Made by a program: the position numbers and the translations under genes
Assembly (NCBI GenBank): GCA_004293675.1
Contig: READ01000009.1
Location: 62,001-126,000, forward strand
Length of the DNA stretch: 64,000 nt
Direction of reading: 5' to 3'
From: Betaproteobacteria bacterium
GTDB lineage: Bacteria; Pseudomonadota; Gammaproteobacteria; Burkholderiales; Casimicrobiaceae
Notes under the pieces: model-generated
The model's database searches: none
What the model saw: only the letters and a program-made list of their open reading frames with translations
Told to the model about the DNA's origin: nothing
Shown: positions 55,046-64,000 of the stretch, piece by piece
How positions within the stretch are numbered: position 1 is the stretch's first letter
Layout of the letters: every line of letters begins with the position of its first letter

Positions 55046-55226
55046 GTCGGTAGCGTACCAGTGAGCGAAGCGCAAGTCTTGCGGTTTGCTTAAGAAAGCC
55101 CGAGCGTGCGCCGTCACTTGCGACAGCGCTCTTAAGCAATGCACAAGCTTTCCATCAGGTTTGAATAAGCACAAACGAAGAGACTTTCGTCATTGCACCT
55201 TTGCACTGGCTTACAGGAGACTCTTC

Positions 55227-56510
55227 GTGACTGCATGGTTTCATCGACGCATCGGCGTCATTCTTCTCTCTTTGTGCCTCGCGGGTGCACTAACGGCGTG
55301 CGGCGGCAGCTCGACTGACGCCAAGGTGCGCTTCGTCAACGCGTCGCTCGACTACGGTTCGTTCGATGTCTACTTCGATGACAAACTAAAAAACGTCGGC
55401 GTTGCGCAGGGTGCTACGAGCGGCTACATGGATTTCGAAGTCAAATCAAAAACGCTCAAGATCACTCGCACCGGCAGCACCGCAGCACTGATCGAGCAGA
55501 CTTTTTCACCATCCTCCGACACGAACTACACGTTCGTCATTTTGGGCAACGAAGGCTCACTCCGGATGAGCTCCTTCAGCGAAAACGAATCTGATCCCGC
55601 CGCAGACAAAGGCACGATTCGTTTTTTTAATGGCAGCGCGGATTCGAGCTCGCTCGATGTGTACGCCTCGACCTCGGCCACCAGCGTCACAGACCTTGCC
55701 ATCAAAGGCACGACGGGTGGCCCAGGTAGCACTTCGTCGTGGATTGAGCTCGACAAAGGGACCTACAAGGTTTGGTTGACCGCGTCGGGTGATCGCTCGG
55801 ACGTCAGGCTCTTTCTGCCCTCGGTCGTTGTGGGTGACAAGAAACGAACCAATATCGTCCTCATGCCAACGGTCGGCGGGACATTGGTAAATGCCCAGTT
55901 GCTTCAACAAAAGGAAGCTGCGTCTGCCGTCAACAACACGTTTGCCCGAATCCGTTTGATTGCTGGCACCTCGGATGGTGCACGCGTCACCGTCAACGCT
56001 ACCGGTGCGGATCGGCTCTTATCGAATGCCAGCCCTTCGGTTTCAAGCTATACGCAAGTAGCTGCGGGCCAAACAACGCTAAGTATTCTGACCAACGGTA
56101 CAGCGGTTCCGAGTCTTGCGGCCAACATTGTTGCCGGATCGGACAACACGTTACTGGTTTACGGTGCAATTGGGTCGGTCCAGGCCAAACTGATTGCCGA
56201 CGACAATCGTAGTGTGACGACCAGCGGCAAATCGAAAATTCGATTAATCAGTGGCTATGCTGGAAGCGGTGGCGGCTTGACATTAAGCGCCGACTATTCG
56301 CCGCTGGCCGGCGGCGTGTTGACGGGCAATGCATCGCCCTACTCGTTGATCACGTCAGGAATCTATTCTCGAATTGATGCGTCCGAGGCCGGTGTTTCTA
56401 AACCTGTGTATCTGACGGAGGATTTCAGTATTGCTGCGCAGTCGGTTTACTCGGTCATCGTGCTGGGCACTCCCTCCGCACCCGTTGGGGTGCTTCGCAA
56501 GGACCGATAG
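55227..56510 (+). CDS. DUF4397 repeat lipoprotein
   Basis: The 427-residue protein starts at GTG and has a lipoprotein signal ending LTAC (Cys25). The mature part holds four beta-rich repeats of the DUF4397 type. Their edges are AKVRFVNASLDYGSFDVYFDD, GTIRFFNGSADSSSLDVYAST, ARIRLIAGTSDGARVTVNATG and SKIRLISGYAGSGGGLTLSAD. DUF4397 proteins are cell-surface or secreted and poorly characterised. It lies divergent to the response-regulator gene, so that system may control it. Confidence 0.85.
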   Translation: MTAWFHRRIGVILLSLCLAGALTACGGSSTDAKVRFVNASLDYGSFDVYFDDKLKNVGVAQGATSGYMDFEVKSKTLKITRTGSTAALIEQTFSPSSDTNYTFVILGNEGSLRMSSFSENESDPAADKGTIRFFNGSADSSSLDVYASTSATSVTDLAIKGTTGGPGSTSSWIELDKGTYKVWLTASGDRSDVRLFLPSVVVGDKKRTNIVLMPTVGGTLVNAQLLQQKEAASAVNNTFARIRLIAGTSDGARVTVNATGADRLLSNASPSVSSYTQVAAGQTTLSILTNGTAVPSLAANIVAGSDNTLLVYGAIGSVQAKLIADDNRSVTTSGKSKIRLISGYAGSGGGLTLSADYSPLAGGVLTGNASPYSLITSGIYSRIDASEAGVSKPVYLTEDFSIAAQSVYSVIVLGTPSAPVGVLRKDR

Positions 56511-56580
56511 CCGTCAGTGTGCGCACTACGGTGCGTAACTCGGACAGCGCCGTTTATTTCTCTTTCAGCAGGAGTTCAAA

Positions 56581-57030
56581 GTGTTTTTAAATCGATATGT
56601 TGCAGTCGCTGGGATTCTTTCGTTAGGCTGTTGGAGTGCGGTGTCGGCGACTTCACACGGTATGTGGGAGCTGACAACCACCATGCAAGGCGCGCCCAGC
56701 GGTGACAAAAAATCATCTAAGACAGCGTGCATCAGTGCGGCGCAAGTCGCGAGCGGTTTCGAGCAGGCTCTTTTGGACGCCAACGCGGTCGCGACAGGAA
56801 AGGATCAGCCCGCTTTGAAGTGTGTATTGAAGGGCCTTAAGCGCGATGGCGCGAAGTCTTCTTGGCAATCGACCTGCGACGGCCCCCGAGGTGCGATGTC
56901 TGGTGTGGGTGCTGCAACGTTTGCTGCGACCAGTGCTGAGATCAATCAAGCGTTCGAGATTAAGACGCCGTTCGGTGCAATGAAGCTAAAGCAAGTCATC
57001 GAAGCGAAACGTATGGGAGACTGCCAATGA
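56581..57030 (+). CDS. DUF3617-like periplasmic protein
   Basis: The 149-residue protein has a signal peptide and the DUF3617 pattern: an SHGMWELTTTMQGAP start, paired cysteines (TACIS, LKCVL, STCDG, GDCQ) and a terminal MKLKQVIEAKRMGDC. The family's role is unknown. It starts at GTG with a CAGGAG site and overlaps the MipA/OmpV gene by four bases, so the two are coupled. Confidence 0.8.
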   Translation: MFLNRYVAVAGILSLGCWSAVSATSHGMWELTTTMQGAPSGDKKSSKTACISAAQVASGFEQALLDANAVATGKDQPALKCVLKGLKRDGAKSSWQSTCDGPRGAMSGVGAATFAATSAEINQAFEIKTPFGAMKLKQVIEAKRMGDCQ

Positions 57031-57827
57031 GAAATCGCCTTCACCTCGCGCTCGCCGCCGCCACGCTTGGGCTCGGCGCGGTCAGTGGCGCCGCCGCGCA
57101 AGGCGCTGGTGGCGGACCATCGGACGCACCGATGACCACCGACTTCGAGTTCATGCTGGGCGTGGGTGCAGTCTACGGCCCCGTCTACATGGGCTCAGAT
57201 AAGTACAAAGCCTCTGCCCTACCTTTGCTTTCCGCGCGCTGGAAAAACGGATTCTTTGCGGGCGTGGGCGGAGTCGGCTACCGACTCGCGCTGTCCGATG
57301 CGTTGTCTGCGGGCTTGATGGTGGGTTTGAGTCCGGGCCGCGACGAGAGCGATGCCGATGCGCTCACCGGCATGGGCGATATCAAGAACCGACCTGAGTA
57401 CGGTGCGTTCGCTAGCCATCGCATTTCACGCGGCTTGTCACTGGCTGGCTCAATTCGCTACGGCAGTGGCAACGATCGAGACGGTTTGCTCGTCGATGTT
57501 GGCCTTCGCGCCATGGTTCCGCTAGGCGGGCCAACGCATCGCTTGATGGCTGGGCTCACTGCAACTTACGCCAATGAAGCGTCGATGAAGAGCTTGTTTG
57601 GCGTTAACGCGACGCAGTCGCTTGCAAGCGGCTACACACTGTATACGCCAAGCGCGGGGCTGCGAGATATCGCGCTCAATGTCGGCTACGGCTATTCAAT
57701 AACGAATAACGCAATAGTTAACTTTGGCGTTACAGGTCGCGCGTTGCAAGGCGATGCGAAGGACAGTCCACTCACTAAGAAAGCGAACAGCGCATCAGCA
57801 AATCTAATGTTTGCGTACCGCTTCTAG
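57027..57827 (+). CDS. MipA/OmpV-family outer membrane protein
   Basis: The 266-residue protein has a signal peptide (cleavage near AAAQ, residue 25) and beta-barrel sequence with the family opening FEFMLGVGAVYGPVYMGSDKYKASALPLLSARW and terminal FAYRF aromatic end. MipA/OmpV proteins are outer-membrane barrels, some linked to lytic transglycosylase scaffolding. Coupling to the DUF3617 gene suggests a joint envelope role. Confidence 0.87.
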   Translation: MRNRLHLALAAATLGLGAVSGAAAQGAGGGPSDAPMTTDFEFMLGVGAVYGPVYMGSDKYKASALPLLSARWKNGFFAGVGGVGYRLALSDALSAGLMVGLSPGRDESDADALTGMGDIKNRPEYGAFASHRISRGLSLAGSIRYGSGNDRDGLLVDVGLRAMVPLGGPTHRLMAGLTATYANEASMKSLFGVNATQSLASGYTLYTPSAGLRDIALNVGYGYSITNNAIVNFGVTGRALQGDAKDSPLTKKANSASANLMFAYRF

Positions 57828-57845
57828 CGAACCGGAAAAAGTAGC

Positions 57846-59408
57846 ATGGTTGTATCGATGTCATTTCGCATATTGCCCGCAGCGCTCGTCTGCTCGTTGG
57901 GATTGGCTGCGTGCAGCGGCAACGACGATGGCACGACGACGACCAATACCACTGCGGTAGTCAGCGCCAGTGACTCGCGGGGTACGTTGCTTGAAAATCC
58001 GCCGCGACGAGTTGCGTCGTTGGATTCTGCGGCGGCACTTGATCTCTTGCTAACGCTCGCCAACGGTCAAAGCATACGAGATGCCGCCGGCCCGCTTTCC
58101 TGCGGCATCGATTTCCATCGCATCGAGTATTGGACAGTTGATTCGCTCAAAAAGCCGATTGCCGTGTCCGGGGTTTTGATGGCACCCACAGGCAGCGCCG
58201 CTGTTTGTAATGGCGCACGTCCGATTGTGGTGTATGCCCATGGCACATCGTTCGACAAGAGCTACAACTTAGCCTCCACCAGTCTGAGCAGTGCAGCGTT
58301 GACCGAATCGCTCTTGATGGCCGCCGTGTTTGCGGCTCGCGGCTATGTTGTCGTAGCACCCAACTATGTCGGCTACGATAAATCCAACAACGTGTTTCAT
58401 CCTTATCTGATTGCAGAGCAGTCGGCAAGCGACATGATCGATGCGCTCACGGCATCGCGCAAGGCGTTTGGAAAAATTCAGGCATCAGGTCTCTCCGACA
58501 GCGGTAAGCTCTTCCTCACCGGATACTCGCAAGGCGGCCATGTCGCAATGGCAACGCATCGCGCGATGCAAACCGCTGGGCAGACGGTCACAGCGTCGGT
58601 GCCGATGTCGGGTCCGTATGCAGTTGCAGCGTTTCTCGATACCGTGGTTCGAGCTAACGTCGGCTTTAGTTCGACGTTTTTCATGCCGATGCTCACCACG
58701 AGTTTTCAGAAAACCTACGGCGGTCTCTATACCGCCACCGCTGACGTCTTCGAAGATCGCTACGCAAGCGGTATTGAAGCTTTGCTGCCCAGTTCGTCGT
58801 CGACCGATGATTTAGTCTCGCAAGGCAAGTTGCCGGAAAAAGCACTTTTCAGCGACACGACGCCGGTGACAGGAGATGCATCGCTGGACGCGTTACTAAG
58901 TAAGCCCACCGACCGAATCTACTCGCAAGGATTCGGCAACCCCAATCTCGTTCGCAATAGCTTTCGCGTCGCGGTGGCACGCGACAGCGTGAGCAATCCC
59001 GACGGTGCCGTGAGCTCGCCGCAACGACCTGCGGTGCCAACGGCGACCACGACGGGGCATCCATTTCGCACTGCGGCGAAAACAAATGATTTGCGCAACT
59101 GGCAACCCACGAATCCGGTATTGCTGTGCGGCGGAAACGCGGATCCGACGGTGAATTTCGGCATCAATACGACGACGATGCAAACCTACTGGGCCAGCTT
59201 GCCCGCCGGGCGCGTTACGGTCCTGGACATCGACAAAGTAACCACCACCACCGATCAGGCGTATGCGTCCCAACGCGACGGCTTCGCTTCGGCGAAGCGC
59301 AACTTGGAACGCAGTGGCGGCCAAAGCTCCGTTGACAGCAGCTATCACACGACCGTGGCAATTTATTGCTCTTCGGTAGCGCGGGAATTCTTCGACAGGC
59401 TCCGATAG
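57846..59408 (+). CDS. Secreted lipase-like alpha/beta hydrolase lipoprotein
   Basis: The 520-residue protein has a lipoprotein-type signal (LGLAAC, near residue 22) and an alpha/beta hydrolase domain with oxyanion segment VVYAHGTSF, nucleophile elbow GYSQGGH, and a late SSYHTTVAIYC supplying the likely His. It resembles secretory lipases and large extracellular esterases. The start at 57846 or 57858 is uncertain. It lies 18 bases after the MipA/OmpV gene. Confidence 0.82.
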   Translation: MVVSMSFRILPAALVCSLGLAACSGNDDGTTTTNTTAVVSASDSRGTLLENPPRRVASLDSAAALDLLLTLANGQSIRDAAGPLSCGIDFHRIEYWTVDSLKKPIAVSGVLMAPTGSAAVCNGARPIVVYAHGTSFDKSYNLASTSLSSAALTESLLMAAVFAARGYVVVAPNYVGYDKSNNVFHPYLIAEQSASDMIDALTASRKAFGKIQASGLSDSGKLFLTGYSQGGHVAMATHRAMQTAGQTVTASVPMSGPYAVAAFLDTVVRANVGFSSTFFMPMLTTSFQKTYGGLYTATADVFEDRYASGIEALLPSSSSTDDLVSQGKLPEKALFSDTTPVTGDASLDALLSKPTDRIYSQGFGNPNLVRNSFRVAVARDSVSNPDGAVSSPQRPAVPTATTTGHPFRTAAKTNDLRNWQPTNPVLLCGGNADPTVNFGINTTTMQTYWASLPAGRVTVLDIDKVTTTTDQAYASQRDGFASAKRNLERSGGQSSVDSSYHTTVAIYCSSVAREFFDRLR

Positions 59409-59526
59409 CCCTATCGATCATTCACCAATAACGTATTCATTGGATCGATTTTCTATTCATGTTGTCACTAGCGTCTATTGCCATGAACTCCCAGTTCAAC
59501 AGCGCTTTTACGCAAATAGCTGTTTT

Positions 59527-60984
59527 ATGAAATTTAATCGCGCGATACTGGCCTCCACTGCGACGCTTTTCATTATTTCGGGCTGTGCATTGCAACCACC
59601 GGCAGATAGCAAGGTCAACGGCGTGCAAGCACGCTGGGCTAACAGCGCCAACAGTGTGTTTCAAGCGCCGCAAGACACAAAAGATGAGCGTATCGAAGCG
59701 CAAACCAAGTGGTGGGTGGCGCTTAGTGACGGGCTCATTGACGAGCTGATCGAGGCGGCCGAATTACGCTCGCCCACGGTGGCGCTGGCATTGGCTCGGA
59801 CCGAGGAGGCACGAGCCACGCTCGATTGGGCCGACGCAAGTCGTGGGCCGAAAGTAGCCGGCGATGGGAGCTCCAAACGCGGCAGCAGTCAATCGGCTGC
59901 GAGTGGCGCGCAGACCACCACATCGATCAATCTGAATCTGTCATGGGAGATCGATCTGTTCGGTCGAATCAAACATAGCGCAGCAGCTGCCACGCAGCGC
60001 CTAGCAGCGCGCGAGAGCGACGCGCAAAGCACCCGCCTTTCGCTTCAGGCTCAAGTGATCGATACGACCCTTGCGCTCACGGCATGCAACGCTAAGTTAG
60101 TCGCGCGAAACGAAGACGTTCGATCCCGACAACACACACAGCGTCTGACTGCACTGCGAGAATCCGTTGGACAAGTAGCACCGATCGACACCGCCCGAGC
60201 CACGAGCAGCACAGTCGAGTCGTCGACGCAACTTGCTAACACTGCATCGCAATGCGCGCAACTGAAAAACTCGCTGGTCTCGCTGACGGGCTGGACGATG
60301 ACGCGCCTCGACGAGATGCTAGCCACAAAAACAAGCCAGAAAGCGGGAAGAATCGTTGCCTCGCCGCCCGGCAGCGAACTAGCGCTACCAGCCACGATTT
60401 TGACACGACATCCAAGCGTTGTATCGGCGTTACGCACGGCCGATGCGGCGTTTGAAGATCTCGGCGGTGCAGAGGCCGCTCGCTATCCGAGTTTGAGTCT
60501 GAGCGCGTTGCTGAGTCAATCCTGGATTCGCGCGCTTGGGCAAACAAGCAACAGCAATTCTTGGTCGCTTGGAGGCTCCTTGATCGGGACACTGTTTGAT
60601 GGCGGTGCTAGCAAAGCCAACGCGCGTGCAGCGCAAGCACGTTATGCGCAAGCCATTGCGCAGCTCGACAGCACCGTGCGCTCGACAACGCTCGACATCG
60701 AGAACGCGCTGTTGACGCTAGCCAATGCCCAAACCCGCGAACAACTCTCGGAAGATGGTCTTAGCGCCTCTAAACAACTGCTCGTCGGAAGCGAGGCGAG
60801 CTATCGCGCCGGTCGCATGAGCCTGTTTGAGCTTGAAGATGCACGTCGCTCTTACAACAACGCTGTCGTCGCTCGTATTGACGCTGAGCGCGATCATGCG
60901 CAGGCGTGGGTCTCACTCGTAAAAGCGACTGGCAATGGCCTCCGTGCGAGCGTCGCCCCTATTCGTTCAACCAGTTCATCATGA
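59527..60984 (+). CDS. NodT-type outer membrane efflux lipoprotein
   Basis: The 485-residue TolC-family protein has a lipobox (ISGC) and the coiled-coil efflux fold with two OEP repeats (for example NLSWEIDLFGRIKHSAAAATQRL and LSLSALLSQSWIRALG...LIGTLFDGGASKANARAAQARY). It forms the outer-membrane channel of the RND pump encoded after it. The start at 59527 is preferred; an upstream in-frame start at 59440 lies before the signal peptide. Its stop overlaps the adaptor start. Confidence 0.9.
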   Translation: MKFNRAILASTATLFIISGCALQPPADSKVNGVQARWANSANSVFQAPQDTKDERIEAQTKWWVALSDGLIDELIEAAELRSPTVALALARTEEARATLDWADASRGPKVAGDGSSKRGSSQSAASGAQTTTSINLNLSWEIDLFGRIKHSAAAATQRLAARESDAQSTRLSLQAQVIDTTLALTACNAKLVARNEDVRSRQHTQRLTALRESVGQVAPIDTARATSSTVESSTQLANTASQCAQLKNSLVSLTGWTMTRLDEMLATKTSQKAGRIVASPPGSELALPATILTRHPSVVSALRTADAAFEDLGGAEAARYPSLSLSALLSQSWIRALGQTSNSNSWSLGGSLIGTLFDGGASKANARAAQARYAQAIAQLDSTVRSTTLDIENALLTLANAQTREQLSEDGLSASKQLLVGSEASYRAGRMSLFELEDARRSYNNAVVARIDAERDHAQAWVSLVKATGNGLRASVAPIRSTSSS

Positions 60985-62114
60985 AGTCTAAACACTCCTA
61001 TTTCAGACGCTGCGCTCGCCAGTTGTCGCTGTCCGTTCAAATAGCGTCAGCAATTGCGATTCTCCCGTTCGGCACTTACGCCCAAGTCAAGGCCGAAACG
61101 GAGAGGGCGGCGTTTACGATATCCGCTGGCGTTTCGCAAAGCGTCGAATGGCCGGTCGCAGTACGCGCCTCCGGTCAGATTGTGCCTTGGCAAGAAGTGG
61201 TAGTCAGCGCGCGCAGCGGTGGTCTTGCGCTGACTGCGATCAACGCCGACGTCGGACAAGTCGTACGCAAGGGTGAGGTGCTGGCGCGGTTCGACGATCG
61301 AACGGCGCGCGCCGAAGTCGCCCAAACCGAGGCCAATCTCGCGCAAGCCGAGGCTTCCGCCAATCAATCCAATCTCAATCGTGACCGAATGGTTGCCCTC
61401 AAAGGTACGGGTGCGGTGAGCGAGGAGAGCATCCTACAAGCGGTCACTCAAGCGGAGACCTCACGCACTCAGGTTGCCGTGGCTCGCGCGAACCTCGACG
61501 CCACCAAAGTACGTCTTGAAAATACGCTGGTTATCGCGCCCGATAGCGGGCAAATTCTTACCAAAACCGCGACCTTGGGCCAAGCCTTCGGCACCGCCAC
61601 CGAACTGTTTCGTCTGATTCGTCAAAATCGCCTGGAGTGGCGAGCAGAGGTAGCTGCCACGGAACTGACTCGCGTCGCGGTCGGGCAAGCAGTTGACATC
61701 GTCCTGCCGGATGGCTCGAAGGTAAGCGGCCGTGTTAGGTTGATTGCGCCGGCAATCAATGCAGCCTCACGCTTGGGGTTGGTCCACGTCGACATCAAAT
61801 CCAACACCAGCGCAAGAAGTTCAATGTTTGCAGAAGGCACTATTCAGACAGGCAAGGCGGCGGCCGTCGCGGTTCCCGCAGATAGCGTCGTCATTCGTGA
61901 CGGCAAGTCTTTTGTCTTCGCAATCGAAGGCAAGCGCGCGCGGCGCATTGCGGTAACCACCGGACGCCGTCAACCCGGGTTCATCGAAGTCCTTCAAGGC
62001 GTCGCTGCGAATCAAAAAATTGCGGTGCGTGGCGCTGGCTTCCTCAGCGATGGCGACCAAGTGATCGTCGCAGCTGCGGCAATGGAAAAGACTGCCACAG
62101 GCGCAAAACCATGA
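60981..62114 (+). CDS. RND efflux periplasmic adaptor
   Basis: The 377-residue membrane-fusion protein has an N-terminal export signal, a lipoyl half-motif (GGLALTAINADVGQVVRKGEVLARFDD), a coiled-coil hairpin (AEVAQTEANLAQAEASANQSN), a second lipoyl half (TLVIAPDSGQILTKTATLGQAF) and beta-barrel strands (VGQAVDIVLPDGSKVSGRVRLI). It joins the inner-membrane RND pump to the NodT-type channel. Overlaps of four bases link all three genes. Confidence 0.92.
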   Translation: MKSKHSYFRRCARQLSLSVQIASAIAILPFGTYAQVKAETERAAFTISAGVSQSVEWPVAVRASGQIVPWQEVVVSARSGGLALTAINADVGQVVRKGEVLARFDDRTARAEVAQTEANLAQAEASANQSNLNRDRMVALKGTGAVSEESILQAVTQAETSRTQVAVARANLDATKVRLENTLVIAPDSGQILTKTATLGQAFGTATELFRLIRQNRLEWRAEVAATELTRVAVGQAVDIVLPDGSKVSGRVRLIAPAINAASRLGLVHVDIKSNTSARSSMFAEGTIQTGKAAAVAVPADSVVIRDGKSFVFAIEGKRARRIAVTTGRRQPGFIEVLQGVAANQKIAVRGAGFLSDGDQVIVAAAAMEKTATGAKP

Positions 62115-64000
62115 ATCTCTCAACCTGGTCGATACGCAATCCGATACCGGTCGTTCTGATGTTCCTATTGCTCTCGCTCGCGGGGGTGTGGGGATTCAAG
62201 GTGCTCGGCATTCAGGATTTTCCTGATCTAGACATGCCAGCGGTCAGCGTCTCGCTCAAACTCACGGGCGGCGCGCCTGCGCAATTAGAAACTGAAATCG
62301 CGCGTAAAGTCGAAGACAAGATCGCTACGCTGCGCGGGCTCAAAAACATGAACACCACCATCACGGATGGCGAGGTGTCGATTTCGGTTCAGTTTGCGAT
62401 TGGCACGTCGCTCTCCGATGCGCTGCTTGATGTGAAAGACGCCGTCGACAGCGTGCGCGGCGATTTACCAGTGGACATGCAAGAACCGCAGATCAGCAAG
62501 GTCGCACTGGGTCCGGGCGGCCCGACACTTACCTACGCGGTTACGAACGAGCAGATGGACGAAGAGAGCTTATCGTGGTTCACCGATGATGTGATTGCAC
62601 GAACGGTGCTTTCCGTCAATGGAGTGGGGAAGTTCACGCGCGTGGGCGGGGTGCAGCGAGAAGTACAAGTCCACGTATCGCCCGCTAAGTTAAACGCCCT
62701 TGGTGTGACGGCGCTTGATGTTTCGCGCGCTCTGAAGCGTGTTCAACAGGACAGCTCCGGAGGACGCGGTCAAATCGGCGGCAGCGAACAGGGCGTGCGC
62801 ACGATCGCCACCGTGCAGCGAGCTCAAGACTTGTTATCGCTATCAATCTCGTTGGCGGACGGTCGAAGCGTCCGCCTTGATCAGGTTGCGGATGTTCGCG
62901 ATACGGTCTCTGAGCGGAGTCAAGCGGCGCTGTTCGACGGAAAACCGGCGATTGGCTTTCAAATCTCGCGCAATAAGGGCGTAGATGAGATCACGATGGA
63001 AAAGGCCATCAAGAGCAAGTTGGTGCAACTGCAGCTACAAAGCCCTGGACTCGATTTCAATCTCATCAAAAGCAACGTTAGCCACACCAAAGAGCAGTAT
63101 CGTGGATCGATGCACATGCTCATTGAAGGTGCTTTGCTAGCGGTGCTGGTGATCGGGTGGTACTTGCGAGACTGGCGCGCCACGCTGATCGGTGCTGCCG
63201 CGCTACCGCTGTCGATCTTGCCTACCTTTGCCTTTATGGCCTTGGCGGGTTACACGCTTAATACGATTACCTTGCTTGCGCTCGCGGTGGTGGTCGGAGT
63301 GCTGGTCGACGATGCTATTGTCGAAGTGGAAAACATCGCACGGCACATGAAAAACGGTAAGTCCGTGCGACAAGCTACTGAAGAGGCCGTCAATGAAATC
63401 TGGATGGCCGTGCTCGCCACCACGGCAGCGCTGGTCGTTGTGTTTTTGCCAACCGCCTTTATGAGCGGCACACCGGGCCTAGTGTTCAAGCAATTCGGTT
63501 GGACGGTCGTGGTGTCGGTACTGGCGTCCCTTTTAGTAGCCCGCATGGCTACGCCATTGATGGCGGTGTGGCTTCTCAAGTACAGGATGCACGATGACCG
63601 CGATGGCAGAGCAATGCGCTGGTACTTGGGTGTTGCGTCTTGGTGTTTGCGCCATCGCGTCAAGACGATGCTCGCAGCGCTTGTTCTGTTCATCGGTTCG
63701 CTGGCGCTCGTGCCGCTCATGACCACAGGATTTATACCGGCGAGCGACAAAGGGACGAGTACTGTCGATATCGAATTGCCGCCCGGTACTCCGCTGGCCA
63801 CGACACTTGCCATTGCTGAGGAGGCGCGGCAAGCGATTGCGGGTGTGAAAGGGATGAGCGGTGTTTTCATTACGGCTGGAGCAGCGCAGGGTGCTGGAGA
63901 TCCGCGACGCGGTACAGCAGGCGAGGTAAGGAAAGCTTCGCTCAACGTGTTGCTGGCCGAACGCGGCACACGTGCTTCGCAGCAAGACATCGAAAACGCT
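62111..64000 (+). CDS. RND efflux permease, cut by the window end
   Basis: The open frame gives 630 codons and continues past the window; full RND pumps have about 1,030. It has the TM1 start IRNPIPVVLMFLLLSLAGV, the first porter domain with FPDLDMPAVSVSLKLTGGAPAQLETEIARKVED, and the TM4 proton-relay motif VGVLVDDAIVEVENIARHMKNGKS with its paired Asp residues. It exports drugs or other toxic compounds through the adaptor and channel. The C-terminal half, which completes the second porter repeat, is outside the window. Confidence 0.93.
   Translation, partial: MNLSTWSIRNPIPVVLMFLLLSLAGVWGFKVLGIQDFPDLDMPAVSVSLKLTGGAPAQLETEIARKVEDKIATLRGLKNMNTTITDGEVSISVQFAIGTSLSDALLDVKDAVDSVRGDLPVDMQEPQISKVALGPGGPTLTYAVTNEQMDEESLSWFTDDVIARTVLSVNGVGKFTRVGGVQREVQVHVSPAKLNALGVTALDVSRALKRVQQDSSGGRGQIGGSEQGVRTIATVQRAQDLLSLSISLADGRSVRLDQVADVRDTVSERSQAALFDGKPAIGFQISRNKGVDEITMEKAIKSKLVQLQLQSPGLDFNLIKSNVSHTKEQYRGSMHMLIEGALLAVLVIGWYLRDWRATLIGAAALPLSILPTFAFMALAGYTLNTITLLALAVVVGVLVDDAIVEVENIARHMKNGKSVRQATEEAVNEIWMAVLATTAALVVVFLPTAFMSGTPGLVFKQFGWTVVVSVLASLLVARMATPLMAVWLLKYRMHDDRDGRAMRWYLGVASWCLRHRVKTMLAALVLFIGSLALVPLMTTGFIPASDKGTSTVDIELPPGTPLATTLAIAEEARQAIAGVKGMSGVFITAGAAQGAGDPRRGTAGEVRKASLNVLLAERGTRASQQDIENA

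Overview
The window looks like a stretch of a betaproteobacterial chromosome, probably Burkholderiales. Aerobic CoA-dependent anthranilate catabolism, p-hydroxybenzoate hydroxylase, the homogentisate pathway, cysHDN with a plant-type APS reductase, pdxA-pdxJ, a Liv-type amino-acid ABC transporter and CCA-encoded tRNAs all fit that group. No 16S rRNA or marker gene fixes the genus. Coding density is high, and most operons are tightly packed with ATGA or TAATG overlaps.

Region 1 (1-17.5 kb) is aromatic catabolism. After the tail of a PhaB-like reductase and a YegP-like gene comes a six-gene operon (1147-8041): a fused monooxygenase/old-yellow-enzyme, a MarR regulator, enoyl-CoA hydratase, acyl-CoA dehydrogenase, aryl-CoA ligase and a RidA-type deaminase. 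This is read as aerobic 2-aminobenzoyl-CoA degradation. pobA, an alpha/beta hydrolase and a TPR protein follow. A minus-strand homogentisate operon (18473 down to 11967) holds a metallo-hydrolase-like protein, FAD hydroxylase, DUF2783 protein, hmgA, fahA and a quinone oxidoreductase, with palindromic operators in front of it.

Region 2 (18.7-31.7 kb) is mostly housekeeping: a sulfatase-modifying-factor-like protein, the tauE-cysH-cysD-cysN sulfur operon, pdxA-pdxJ, a 2OG-Fe dioxygenase, tRNA-Ser, a secreted coiled-coil protein, an EamA transporter, prfC and a CoA-transferase. It also carries a 41-bp perfect inverted repeat.

Region 3 (31.7-42.2 kb) is an L-idonate/gluconate-type sugar-acid regulon. 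A divergent LacI repressor, apparently started at ATT, faces a lactonase, cytochrome b561, Tat-exported binding protein, ABC transporter, gluconokinase, gluconate 5-dehydrogenase, idonate 5-dehydrogenase and another SDR. Two identical 14-bp palindromes lie between them.

Region 4 (42.3-45.5 kb) is a 3.1-kb integrated element in tRNA-Cys. It is bounded by 40-bp direct repeats and carries a tyrosine recombinase, an excisionase-like protein and small unrecognised membrane proteins. tRNA-Gly and tyrB follow.

Region 5 (47-64 kb) has a BLUF photoreceptor, a complete branched-chain amino-acid-type ABC transporter, a QseBC-like two-component system, a run of envelope or secreted proteins (DUF4397, DUF3617, MipA/OmpV, lipase-like), and an RND efflux operon cut off by the window end.

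The most unusual features are: a three-copy intergenic element with exactly conserved internal spacing (near 11.9, 30.2 and 52.9 kb); the ATT-started lacI; the small tRNA-Cys element; a 139-bp MITE-like element that supplies the stop codon of the YegP-like gene; and the 41-bp inverted repeat built of 10-bp units.
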